NCBI GenBank assembly: GCA_947488305.1
Contig: CANKZM010000011.1
Coordinates: forward strand, 1-64,000
Reading direction: 5' to 3'
DNA: 64,000 nt
Source: an uncultured Roseobacter sp.
GTDB taxonomy: Bacteria > Pseudomonadota > Alphaproteobacteria > Rhodobacterales > Rhodobacteraceae
Positions 45,589 to 53,942 of the stretch are shown here, piece after piece; within the stretch, counting starts at the first letter, position 1; the number at the start of each line of letters is the position of its first letter. A program made the translations under genes and the position numbers. The notes under the pieces are model-generated. The model did not search any database. It was not told the origin of the DNA and saw only the letters and a list, made by a program, of their open reading frames with translations.

Positions 45589-46421
45589 TCTTTGAGCTTT
45601 CTGGAGACATCAAAATCAAGGACGATGGGCAGGTGATCCGATGCGCGTCGTGACTTTAGTGACGTGTGAACATGAAACTGAAATGCGGTGACGTCGCCAC
45701 AGAGAACAAACCTGTCCAACGCGGCCACCCGGCGGCTGGCGTGGAAGCTCAGGCCCGGCGTGATCACTTCATGCCCGCCGACGGGAAGCGTCCGGGTCCA
45801 GTGGTTGAAATCTCCCGCAATGATCGTGGGCACGCCTGTGTTGTCCGCATGAGCGCAGAGCGCTTGCATCTGTTTTTTCCGGATGCCGGGTGTCAGGGCC
45901 AGATGGGTCCCGATGACCGCGAATTGCTGGTCTTCGAAATGCGCCGCGATGGCACCACGGGGTTCGCGGGCCGGCAGGGCGATGCGGTCCGTGGTCGGAT
46001 TTGAAAAGCGCGCCATTCGGTAAAGGATCGCATTGCCATGCCAGCCGTGGCTCTGATCGCCTGATGCGTGCTGCGCAAGAACATAACCAAGTTCCTTTTC
46101 CAACCTGCCGAGCGGCAGGACACCGGGGCGTTGGCCGAGGCGTTTGTCGGCCTCTTGCAGGGCAATGATGTCCGCATCAATCTCGCCAATGACATCCACG
46201 ATGCGATGGGGGTCCCGGCGCCAGTCAAGACCAACGGCTTTGCGAATATTGTAACTGGCAATCCTCGTCCGCAAACCGGCATCCTGAATTCTGTGTCCGC
46301 GTGCATGTTGGCAGGACGAAGCACGACATGAAAGTACCGTTTGCAAAAAGTCGGCCTGATCAGGAGGATCGCTTGTGGGCCAGACCTTCAGGTGAGCTTG
46401 CAAGAAATTTGTAGGCAGCAA
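45582..46421 (-). CDS. Endonuclease/exonuclease/phosphatase family protein
   Basis: The conserved EEP fold begins at RIASYNIRKAVGLD and continues with DADIIALQEADKR (catalytic Glu), THLALTPG, IIAGDFNHW and SDHLPIVLDF (closing Asp-His). Family members cleave phosphodiesters of DNA or lipid head groups. The first about 50 residues from the farthest ATG (46421) look non-homologous, so the real start may be a GTG or TTG downstream; none is clear. The gene is coupled to the cardiolipin synthase gene, which fits a membrane phospholipid role, as EEP-cls pairs are common. Confidence 0.8.
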   Translation of the reverse strand: MLPTNFLQAHLKVWPTSDPPDQADFLQTVLSCRASSCQHARGHRIQDAGLRTRIASYNIRKAVGLDWRRDPHRIVDVIGEIDADIIALQEADKRLGQRPGVLPLGRLEKELGYVLAQHASGDQSHGWHGNAILYRMARFSNPTTDRIALPAREPRGAIAAHFEDQQFAVIGTHLALTPGIRKKQMQALCAHADNTGVPTIIAGDFNHWTRTLPVGGHEVITPGLSFHASRRVAALDRFVLCGDVTAFQFHVHTSLKSRRASDHLPIVLDFDVSRKLKEC

Positions 46422-46479
46422 ACCAGCTTGCGGTCATACTTGTTGCTATTCATTGAAATTCAAAAAGATTGGGTGAGAC

Positions 46480-47880
46480 ATGAAGGTATTTCCGCTGACG
46501 ATAGGGCCAATTGTAGGCTGGACGCAGGACGCATCATGCCGGGTTTGGGGCAGGGGGAAGGAAGGCGATGACGAGAAGCGGTGCTTTGGCATCGCCCGCT
46601 TTCGAAAATCCGGGAACAAGACCTTTGAGGCGCCCCAATTGTGCAAGATGATGCCTGCTTTTGATTTCACCGGTGTTATTGACTTCGAAGGGTTGAAACC
46701 GAATACGCAGTATGAATTCGAGTTCGGATATCTCAATCGTGACGTGGAACCCGAAGAGATTGATCTTACCGGTGATTTTGACTGGTCTCGTGCGAGCGAC
46801 GGAACGTTCACCACCAACAACGTCAAGAGCGCGCGAGAGACCAACTTTGTCTTCGGGTCCTGCCGGTATCTGCTCAAACTCTTTGGCGCAAATTTTTTCG
46901 ACGGTCGGGGAGACAAGGTCTTTCGCTCGATCAACCGCCAGATCTCACGCGGGATGAAAACCGACTTCATGTTGATGGTCGGGGATCAGATATATGCCGA
47001 CGACCTCAATGCGCTTTTCCCTGACAAATGTCTGTCGGAGTTCTTTGAACGTTATCAGGACGTGTTTGGTCAGAAACATGTGCGCAAGATGATGTCCAAC
47101 CTGCCCACCTACATGATTCTGGATGACCACGAGATCAAGGACAACTGGTCAAACGATGATCGGGCGGCGCATCCTCATTTGTACGCAGCTGCGATGCACG
47201 CCTACCAATCCTATCAGATGGTGCACGGCCCCGCATTCCGACCGCGAAACCAAAGCAACAGGTCAGAAGTGCCCGACACGATCTGGTACGATTATGACAG
47301 CGGCTCCTCTGCGTTTTTCGTGCTGGACACACGCACGGAGCGCACGCGGCTGAGCATCCCGCCAGAAATGATCAGCCGAGCACAAATGGACAGCCTGAAG
47401 ACCTGGCTGAACGCCGCACGGAACCGAAAGAAGCCGAAATTCGTGGTCAGCTCTGTCCCGATGTTCCCGGATGGTCACCGGTTGAACGAAGACAAATGGC
47501 AAGGCTACAACGAACAGCGGCGCGAGATACTGGATTTCATCCGGGAGCGGAACATCAGAAAGGTGGTGTTTCTTTCCGGCGACATTCACTGCTCTCTTTC
47601 GGCGCAACTGAAATGCGCAAAGGATGATGATTTCGTTGTCACGTCCATTGTCTCATCATCCTTGTTTTGGCCCTACCCGCAAGGTCAGGCCTCTTCCTAC
47701 CGGTTGAGTGGCACCCTGTTGGAGAGCAAGGGGATGGTTTACACCGTCGAGAATGCGGGAGAGGTCTATTCCGAAGATAATTTCACGCGCATCCGGGTGC
47801 GGGACGACAAGCTTCAGCTGCGTGTGTTTGATCGCAAGGGCAAGGAGCTGACCCGCGACACGCTCGAATACACGATCTGA
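46480..47880 (+). CDS. PhoD-like metallophosphatase without a Tat signal
   Basis: This 466-residue protein has the N-terminal beta domain and metallophosphatase core of the alkaline phosphatase D family. FGSCRYLLKLF, MVGDQIYADD and LDDHEIKDNW are metal ligand motifs; VVSSVPMF and FLSGDIHCSL are the last His/Asp motifs. Classical PhoD has a Tat leader; this one starts MKVFPLTIGPIVGWTQD without any signal, so it may be cytoplasmic, or act on nucleotides or phosphodiesters. It stands alone between divergent and convergent neighbours. Confidence 0.85.
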   Translation: MKVFPLTIGPIVGWTQDASCRVWGRGKEGDDEKRCFGIARFRKSGNKTFEAPQLCKMMPAFDFTGVIDFEGLKPNTQYEFEFGYLNRDVEPEEIDLTGDFDWSRASDGTFTTNNVKSARETNFVFGSCRYLLKLFGANFFDGRGDKVFRSINRQISRGMKTDFMLMVGDQIYADDLNALFPDKCLSEFFERYQDVFGQKHVRKMMSNLPTYMILDDHEIKDNWSNDDRAAHPHLYAAAMHAYQSYQMVHGPAFRPRNQSNRSEVPDTIWYDYDSGSSAFFVLDTRTERTRLSIPPEMISRAQMDSLKTWLNAARNRKKPKFVVSSVPMFPDGHRLNEDKWQGYNEQRREILDFIRERNIRKVVFLSGDIHCSLSAQLKCAKDDDFVVTSIVSSSLFWPYPQGQASSYRLSGTLLESKGMVYTVENAGEVYSEDNFTRIRVRDDKLQLRVFDRKGKELTRDTLEYTI

Positions 47881-47918
47881 CCAGAGCGTGGGGTCATCTG
47901 GGTTGCTGTAGGGGTTGC

Positions 47919-49145
47919 TTACCTTGGGCCAGATTGTTCGTTTTCGGGTTGAAGTCGGTGTACCAGGCTTCCGCAGGTTTCGATGATCCCCTTGAGACGT
48001 TCTTCGAGCCGGCTCATTTCAAGGATGGAATCCTTCAATGTGGTGCTTCGGTCACCGATCCTGGCCAGTTTCTGAAACACGTCCTCGCTTGAGGCGATTT
48101 GCGCTTCGGCATCCGAAACGACCTGGCGCAATGTCTCAAGGAGCTCGGAGGCAGTCTGATCCGCGCCTGCCTCCGACACCTTGCCGTCAAGCTCCATGAT
48201 CTGGCCCCGCACCGCGTTGAACCAGTCGTCAGACAAACGTGGTTCGCGTTTGGCGCTGAGCATTGCGTCACGTTCAAGTTTGCGGATGTCCAGCACCACC
48301 TCGTCGATGGACTGCCGCAGCTCACTTTGAACGGCGATGATGTCGTCATTGGCGGAGACCACTTTGAGAAGTACCGCGTCAAGCTCCTGGATGATCGCGG
48401 AAATGCGGTCCAGAAACAGGTTGAGATCCCGGGCCAGAACACCGAATTCATCGGAGGTTCTGATATCTGCGCGATGCCCGAGGTTGCCATAGGCGCGCGC
48501 AAGGTTGCTGACCACCGATCTGAGTTCCATGAGCGGCTCTAACCGGGCGCGGAGGATCAGAAACAGTAAAAAGGAGTGTAGAACGATCTTCCCGACTGAG
48601 AGCGCCGCTGTCAGCCGCATGTCCTGCAGCCACAGGGCAAAGTCACGTGTGAGATAGTTGCGCACCGTCACTGTGCCGAGCGTTTGCCCGATGGTGGCCT
48701 GTGAGTGGCAGGCGAGGCAAAACTCCTCTGCCGGGATGTCTATCCGGGCACTGGCAAAGCTCCCTTCCGGCCAGTCGTCTGCAGGGATGCCGCGCGGTGT
48801 AAAGCCAAACCCGTCTTCGATCGATTCCACGGTCACGGGTGCCGGTTCGATTGCAATCGTATAGCCGAGATCGGACCAGTTGCGTTCTAGTATGGGGTAC
48901 ATCGTGCGCGCTGCGACCGGGCCGCCTTCGTTCTGCATGATGGAGCGCACGTTGTTTGCCAGATCCTCTGCCACGATAGAGGCTTCGTTCTCACCGTCCG
49001 CGATATAATTGTAATAGACCAGACCCGCTTTCAGCGAAAATTCGACGACCGTGACGAGCACGAGGATGATAAAGAAGTCCCGGATCATGTGGATCAGAAA
49101 GGACTTGTCGAACCGGCCTATCGAAGGGTTGTCATCCCGCAGCAT
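47919..49145 (-). CDS. Membrane sensor with heme-binding DUF3365-like domain, HAMP and coiled coil
   Basis: This 408-residue protein has a membrane helix (about 20-42), a periplasmic domain with one CxxCH heme site (CLACH, 143-147) and a second helix (about 178-199). A HAMP-like linker (200-255) and a long coiled coil to the end follow. The periplasmic domain resembles DUF3365/Tll0287-type heme sensors (TMYPILERNWSDLGYTI, GTVTVRNY). There is no kinase or methyl-accepting signature (no conserved chemotaxis tip), so the output is unclear. It lies 126 bases after the last eCIS-linked gene on the same strand. Confidence 0.78.
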   Translation of the reverse strand: MLRDDNPSIGRFDKSFLIHMIRDFFIILVLVTVVEFSLKAGLVYYNYIADGENEASIVAEDLANNVRSIMQNEGGPVAARTMYPILERNWSDLGYTIAIEPAPVTVESIEDGFGFTPRGIPADDWPEGSFASARIDIPAEEFCLACHSQATIGQTLGTVTVRNYLTRDFALWLQDMRLTAALSVGKIVLHSFLLFLILRARLEPLMELRSVVSNLARAYGNLGHRADIRTSDEFGVLARDLNLFLDRISAIIQELDAVLLKVVSANDDIIAVQSELRQSIDEVVLDIRKLERDAMLSAKREPRLSDDWFNAVRGQIMELDGKVSEAGADQTASELLETLRQVVSDAEAQIASSEDVFQKLARIGDRSTTLKDSILEMSRLEERLKGIIETCGSLVHRLQPENEQSGPR

Positions 49146-49271
49146 CGCTTACCTCGTCTCAGGTCATGCCTGACAACTAGGGCGCGAAGCCTGCCTTCAC
49201 AGTGCAAATTTTACGGAACCGCACCCAGCCCGGTGGGAAACGGTGGCCGGGCAGGGCGCTGTCCGGGGGTC

Positions 49272-52200
49272 TCAGGGCATCGGGCCGTTCTTGATCCGTT
49301 GGATGAAGTTATAGCTGATCAGCAGCAGCAATACCGCAATCAGCAGCTTCATCAGGATATCGGGCCAGACGGAGTGCGGATCACATGTCGAAAGCACCAG
49401 CAGGGTCGCCAGCAGCACGAAGTTCCCGATCCAGACCACACCGATGGTCATGAAGCGGAAAGCGATCTTGTCCACCACGCCGCTGTAGAAGGATCGCCAG
49501 GTCAGCAGCACCAGCGCTGTAAAGAGCGCCATGGCGGCGAGGGCCACCTTGGCGCGGTTGGGGCAGGCAAAGGTACAGACGCGGTCAATGGGCTCTGCAA
49601 AGCTTGCCAGCACGGGGGGCAGGGCAGCGGCATTGAAGTGTTTGGCTATCAGCGCATTGATGGTGGCGGTCTCGCCTCCTAGCGGGTCAATCACGGGCCA
49701 GAAACCGATGCCAGAGAAGTTATCCTTGAAGTAGACGATGTCGTCCTCAAGCTGGGAAAACGGCGGGCGGTTGCCCTGATCGGGATCGTTCGGCTTGATC
49801 GAGGTGCGGACCTCTCGGTGGCCGGCGGGGGGCACAACGGGGATGATGCTGCGCAAGACTTGACGGCGCAGTTCACCCTGAAAAAGCCCCTGCTCCATGC
49901 GAAAGCGCAGCCCTTTCTTGGAATCGGTTGTAGGGCGTTCGAGAAACAGCAGGATCTTGTTTATGATCTTGGCGGTTTTGCGGTTCTGCGCGCTCGGATC
50001 CAAGGCGTCTGCGCCCGTGGCTTCGTCCTGAAAGACATAAGGCCGCTCCTGCAACAGCTCAAAAAGCTCATCAAAGATCGCGCTGTCGAGGATGGGTTCA
50101 AAGATGGTGTCATTGCCTACCTGCCGCTCCTGCACCAGCGGGAAGTCGAAGGCCACGTTGATATGCAGCTTGTCGCGATTTGGCAGTGCCTCGTAGACGC
50201 TTTTGATGATGCGGATCATCGTCGTCATCTCGTCCGGGCCAAGACCAGTGCCTTTGTAATCATGGAAGATCAGCGTCACGCCGTCCGGTTGCGGGCGGTC
50301 AAAGAGGGTTGGGATCGCCTCGCCGATGTGGTTCAGCTCATAGCCGCGCAGGCGCTTGAACGGGGCCATCTCGGTGGCGATGTCGTCCACCACATCGTCG
50401 ATGGTGGCCACGTCCCATGACATCCAATCCCGCAGATCAAAGGCCAGATCGGCCCTGGCGCGGTACTGATGGGCGGAGTTGACGAACGTCTGCTTGGCCT
50501 CGCGCCAGCGGTCTCGATGATAAAGCGCCACGCGCCCGGTTTCATCGGCACGGAATTCCAGCCCGTAAAAGGCGATCTGCCCGACCGTGCCGAAATCCAC
50601 CTGCGTCTGCGGAGCGGGTGGTGCGGCCTCATCTGTTGCGTCGTCGCCTTCCGTTGGTGCCGCAGGATCGGCGGCCTGCGTCACCGCTTCAACGGTGGGG
50701 GCCAGCCAGAAGGGGTAGAAGCCGTAGACCTGCAAATCCTCGGTCTCGCGTTGCGGGACGCATTTGCACTCTTCGATCTGTAGTGGCCCAAAGGCGCGCT
50801 GTTTGTTCTCTTCGGGTTCGGTCTTCTGGGCTTTCTGTATGATCCGTTCCGTGACGAAGGTTGAAAAAGGGATGAAACCGGGCTGTTTCGATACCGTATC
50901 CAAAGCCTCGTTGAAGAGCCGGTAGCTGGGATAGGAGACACCGATCAGCGGCTTCAGGCGTTCAACCGCGCCGTCGGCAGTGGCGTCTGCGATTGTCGCC
51001 TTGACGTAGGGCAGGGCGAGGATTTCGGCCTGCAACGCCTCTGTCAGCGCCCAGGTGGAAGAAATCGCAGGCTCGATCATGGCGATCTGGCCGTCGACCG
51101 CCTGTTGGGCCTGCCGGTCTGCGGTGTTTTCGAGCGCGGCACGGACCTGGCTGCGGATCAGTTCCGGCACGGTGGCATCGGTCATTGGCGTGTTGCGCAA
51201 CGTGTCGGCCAGTTCAGGATTGTCGATGGCGGTTTCCACAGCGGCATCAGCGGCATCGGTGACAGTCATGAGTGGCGCGGGTTCGGCCTCCTCTTCCAAC
51301 TCAAGATCAAGAATGGGAGTGTCGGTCAGGGGTGCGACCGGCTCTGACGCGGCGGCCAGCGTATCAGCGGCGGCGGTCACCTCTTCGCCAACCTTCGCCT
51401 CCTGCACGTCCTGCAATCCAGCGCGGATGCGGTTCACCAGCTCCGCCTTGGTCGCCGTGCGCACAGGTGCCAGCTCGGTCAGGACGGGCAGGGCGGTTTC
51501 AAGCTCCTTGCGGGCCATCAGCGTCTCAGTGGCGCTGGGTCGCAGCAGGAAGGCCAGCGGCAGCCTGTCGGGGCCCTTCACCAGCTCCTCGATCTCCGAG
51601 AGGATACAGGCATCAAGGTCTTCGGCCAGCACCGGTTCAAGCGCGCGCCAGAGCGCCTGCGGACTGTCGAAGCCTGTCTGCTCCGCGCCGAAGGCTTCCA
51701 GCTTGGGGCTGAGCGAGACCAGAAAGTCCAGCGTTTCCACATCGCTGTCATCAAGCGTGTAATAGGTCAGTGTGCGTTCAATGGGGGCGGGGGTGCAGGG
51801 GCCGCCGGAATAGTTGGTGGCCCCGGGGATCGGGGTGCCTTGGGTGTTGTATTCATCCAGCAGTGCGAGAACGGCGGGCACGGTGCCAACCAGCCGGCGC
51901 AGGCGTTTTCTTTCCTTGTCTGCGTCCACCCAGCGCATGAAGTCGCCGCTTTGCAGGATCTGGATCGCGCCGGTGCGCTGGCCGCTGTTGATCTGGCCGA
52001 GGCGTTCCATGGCCAGCTGCCATTCGGAAACACCACCGATGACGGGCAGCATCTGGCAGATTTCAACTTCGGACTTGTCGCGGTAGAGCCGCGTGAGGGT
52101 CGCCAGCGCGCCGGCCCCGTTGGGGTAGTTTTCAAGCACGCCACCCGGATCGGCGCACTCATAAAGCTGCCCGCGCCGCCCCATCACAACGGTTTTCATT

Positions 52201-52613
52201 GGCAGGGTGCCCGCCAGCCGCAGCCCCAGCGCGTCCTCGGACGGTTCGCCGTCATCATTGAGCAGGGGCATATCGAACAGCCTTTCAAGGCTGTCCGGCC
52301 AGAGCACCGCTGCCTGCGCGTATTCCTTCACCAGTTTGAGTGTGGCGGGGATGTCTGCCTGCCCCGGGGGCCGCGGGACGTCGACGCAGAGGTCCACAAG
52401 CCTGTCGCGGGTGTAGGGGCCGAAGCGGCCGTCGCGCAACCGGCCGTCTTCATTCCCATAGGCGGCGCGCAGGCCGGTCTGGATTTCCCGGATGTTGCTG
52501 TCGGGATATTTGTTCAGGTCGATCGTACCCACGTCCGTGCAGGCCGCCAGCGCCGCTCCGGTCAATGCGAAAAAAGTGAGAACTGCTGCAAGCAGGCGGC
52601 AAGAGAAGCTCAT
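49272..52613 (-). CDS. Large exported GH18-like protein with PG-binding-like N-terminus and C-terminal membrane helices
   Basis: This 1113-residue protein starts with a signal sequence whose end LAAC (22-25) fits a lipobox. A peptidoglycan-binding-like segment follows (IREIQTGLRAAYG with GRFGPYTRDRLV, about 40-75), then long helical and Ala/Pro-rich parts. A GH18-like barrel region begins near 600 (VYGFYPFWL, GQIAFYGLEF, then DGVTLIFHDY where chitinases have DGxDxDxE). The catalytic acidic residues are not conserved, so it is probably inactive. Three hydrophobic helices occupy about the last 95 residues. Its ATG overlaps the ATPase stop, which ties it to the eCIS operon. I infer a membrane anchor, envelope-binding or release factor. 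Confidence 0.65.
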   Translation of the reverse strand: MSFSCRLLAAVLTFFALTGAALAACTDVGTIDLNKYPDSNIREIQTGLRAAYGNEDGRLRDGRFGPYTRDRLVDLCVDVPRPPGQADIPATLKLVKEYAQAAVLWPDSLERLFDMPLLNDDGEPSEDALGLRLAGTLPMKTVVMGRRGQLYECADPGGVLENYPNGAGALATLTRLYRDKSEVEICQMLPVIGGVSEWQLAMERLGQINSGQRTGAIQILQSGDFMRWVDADKERKRLRRLVGTVPAVLALLDEYNTQGTPIPGATNYSGGPCTPAPIERTLTYYTLDDSDVETLDFLVSLSPKLEAFGAEQTGFDSPQALWRALEPVLAEDLDACILSEIEELVKGPDRLPLAFLLRPSATETLMARKELETALPVLTELAPVRTATKAELVNRIRAGLQDVQEAKVGEEVTAAADTLAAASEPVAPLTDTPILDLELEEEAEPAPLMTVTDAADAAVETAIDNPELADTLRNTPMTDATVPELIRSQVRAALENTADRQAQQAVDGQIAMIEPAISSTWALTEALQAEILALPYVKATIADATADGAVERLKPLIGVSYPSYRLFNEALDTVSKQPGFIPFSTFVTERIIQKAQKTEPEENKQRAFGPLQIEECKCVPQRETEDLQVYGFYPFWLAPTVEAVTQAADPAAPTEGDDATDEAAPPAPQTQVDFGTVGQIAFYGLEFRADETGRVALYHRDRWREAKQTFVNSAHQYRARADLAFDLRDWMSWDVATIDDVVDDIATEMAPFKRLRGYELNHIGEAIPTLFDRPQPDGVTLIFHDYKGTGLGPDEMTTMIRIIKSVYEALPNRDKLHINVAFDFPLVQERQVGNDTIFEPILDSAIFDELFELLQERPYVFQDEATGADALDPSAQNRKTAKIINKILLFLERPTTDSKKGLRFRMEQGLFQGELRRQVLRSIIPVVPPAGHREVRTSIKPNDPDQGNRPPFSQLEDDIVYFKDNFSGIGFWPVIDPLGGETATINALIAKHFNAAALPPVLASFAEPIDRVCTFACPNRAKVALAAMALFTALVLLTWRSFYSGVVDKIAFRFMTIGVVWIGNFVLLATLLVLSTCDPHSVWPDILMKLLIAVLLLLISYNFIQRIKNGPMP

Positions 52614-53941
52614 GAGGTTCGTCCTTCTTTACGCATTTCCGCGGTGATGGCGGCAGATATGTCCTGTGCGGTCACAGCCCGTGCGCCCCGGCGTTTGGTA
52701 CCGATCGCAGCGTGGCGCACGATATTGGTGATGGCGGCACCGGAGAGCTCATGCGCGCGCGCCAGTTTCTTGAGATCGACGTCTTTTGCGACGGGCAAGC
52801 TGGAGAGCGTGTTGCGCCACAACTGGAGACGCTCGCTGGCGGTTGGCAGAGCAAAACCAACGGCAGCCTGAAAGCGCCGAAAAAACGCATCATCGATATT
52901 ACTGCGCAGGTTGCTGGCGAGGATCACGAGGCTTTCGCATTCCTCGATCCGTTGCAGCAGGTATGACACTTCCTGATTGGCGTATCGGTCATGGGAAGAC
53001 GCCGTGGCAGTGCGTGATCCGAACAGCGCATCCGCCTCGTCAAAGAACAGGATCCAGTCCCGTTCTGCCGCCATGTCGAAAATCAGGCCAAGGTTCTTCT
53101 CGGTTTCGCCGATGTATTTGGAAACAACCATCGACAGATCGACCCGGTAGACATCAAGCCCCGTGCGCTGACCAAGCAATGTCGCGGTTAGCGTCTTGCC
53201 GGTCCCGGGGGGGCCGTAAAACAGGGCCTTGAAGCCGCGGCCCACGTGTTTGGCCAGCCCCCAGTCCTGCAAGAGTTGGTCGCGGTTATCCATCCACGCG
53301 AGGATATGTTCCAGCTGGTCGCGGACGGCGGCGGGCAAGATCAGGTCTTCCCAATCCAGTTTTGTGCTGAGCCGCCGGGCGGGGAAGTTCGGGGAAAAAT
53401 CGGGCCGTGGTGGCGTGCCATCGCAGAAAGCAACAACCCGGTGAATGGGCAGATCAAGGCGGCTGACCTGCGACGGGTGCGTCTGGGTGAGGGTCACGCC
53501 CGCGCTGAGGCGCAGCGGGTGATCCGGTTCAAACAGGCGCATGGCGGCGATCCGGGCGCTGGTGTCGGTGCCAGCGATCAGGAAGAGCGCTGTTTCGACC
53601 GTGGGCACAAAGGCAGCGCTGGCGTCCGGGTGGCCGCCAAATTGCGAAAAGGCCCGGTCGATGGCGCTGTTTTTCACGTAGAACGGGTCTAACACGGCCG
53701 AATTGACATGCGGCGCGAGAGCGAGTGCCAAAACCAGCCGGGCATCGGTGGACAGTTTGGTTTGTGCGATCAGTGCTCCGAGTACCGTGTCCTTTGGATG
53801 GGCAGGTGCTGTTGGCACCTTGAACGGCGCTTCGGTGCCGTCAAAGAAATGCGTCAGCCGTGCCTCGATCACCTGTTCCAGCCAGCGGATTTCTGCACTG
53901 ATGGCAGCTGCGTGGGCCTGAGGCTCTGTGGTGGGTTTCAT
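52610..53941 (-). CDS. eCIS-type AAA+ ATPase (Afp15/PVC15-like)
   Basis: This 443-residue AAA+ protein has an N-terminal helical domain (about 1-190) of the type seen in eCIS ATPases. Walker A is YGPPGTGKT (242-250), Walker B ILFFDEADALFG (297-308), then sensor 1 (LVILASNLRSN) and an Arg-finger region (FFRRF). The domain order and position after the tape-measure gene match Afp15/PVC15, needed for particle assembly. An ATG at 53950 is an equally possible start and overlaps the tape-measure stop. The gene overlaps its downstream neighbour by ATGA. Confidence 0.85.
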   Translation of the reverse strand: MKPTTEPQAHAAAISAEIRWLEQVIEARLTHFFDGTEAPFKVPTAPAHPKDTVLGALIAQTKLSTDARLVLALALAPHVNSAVLDPFYVKNSAIDRAFSQFGGHPDASAAFVPTVETALFLIAGTDTSARIAAMRLFEPDHPLRLSAGVTLTQTHPSQVSRLDLPIHRVVAFCDGTPPRPDFSPNFPARRLSTKLDWEDLILPAAVRDQLEHILAWMDNRDQLLQDWGLAKHVGRGFKALFYGPPGTGKTLTATLLGQRTGLDVYRVDLSMVVSKYIGETEKNLGLIFDMAAERDWILFFDEADALFGSRTATASSHDRYANQEVSYLLQRIEECESLVILASNLRSNIDDAFFRRFQAAVGFALPTASERLQLWRNTLSSLPVAKDVDLKKLARAHELSGAAITNIVRHAAIGTKRRGARAVTAQDISAAITAEMRKEGRTS

Positions 53942-53942
53942 G

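Noticed and set aside
51840-52871. Plus-strand frame spanning the junction of the GH18-like and ATPase genes
   Set aside because: It crosses the ATGA coupling of two real genes and has no motif.
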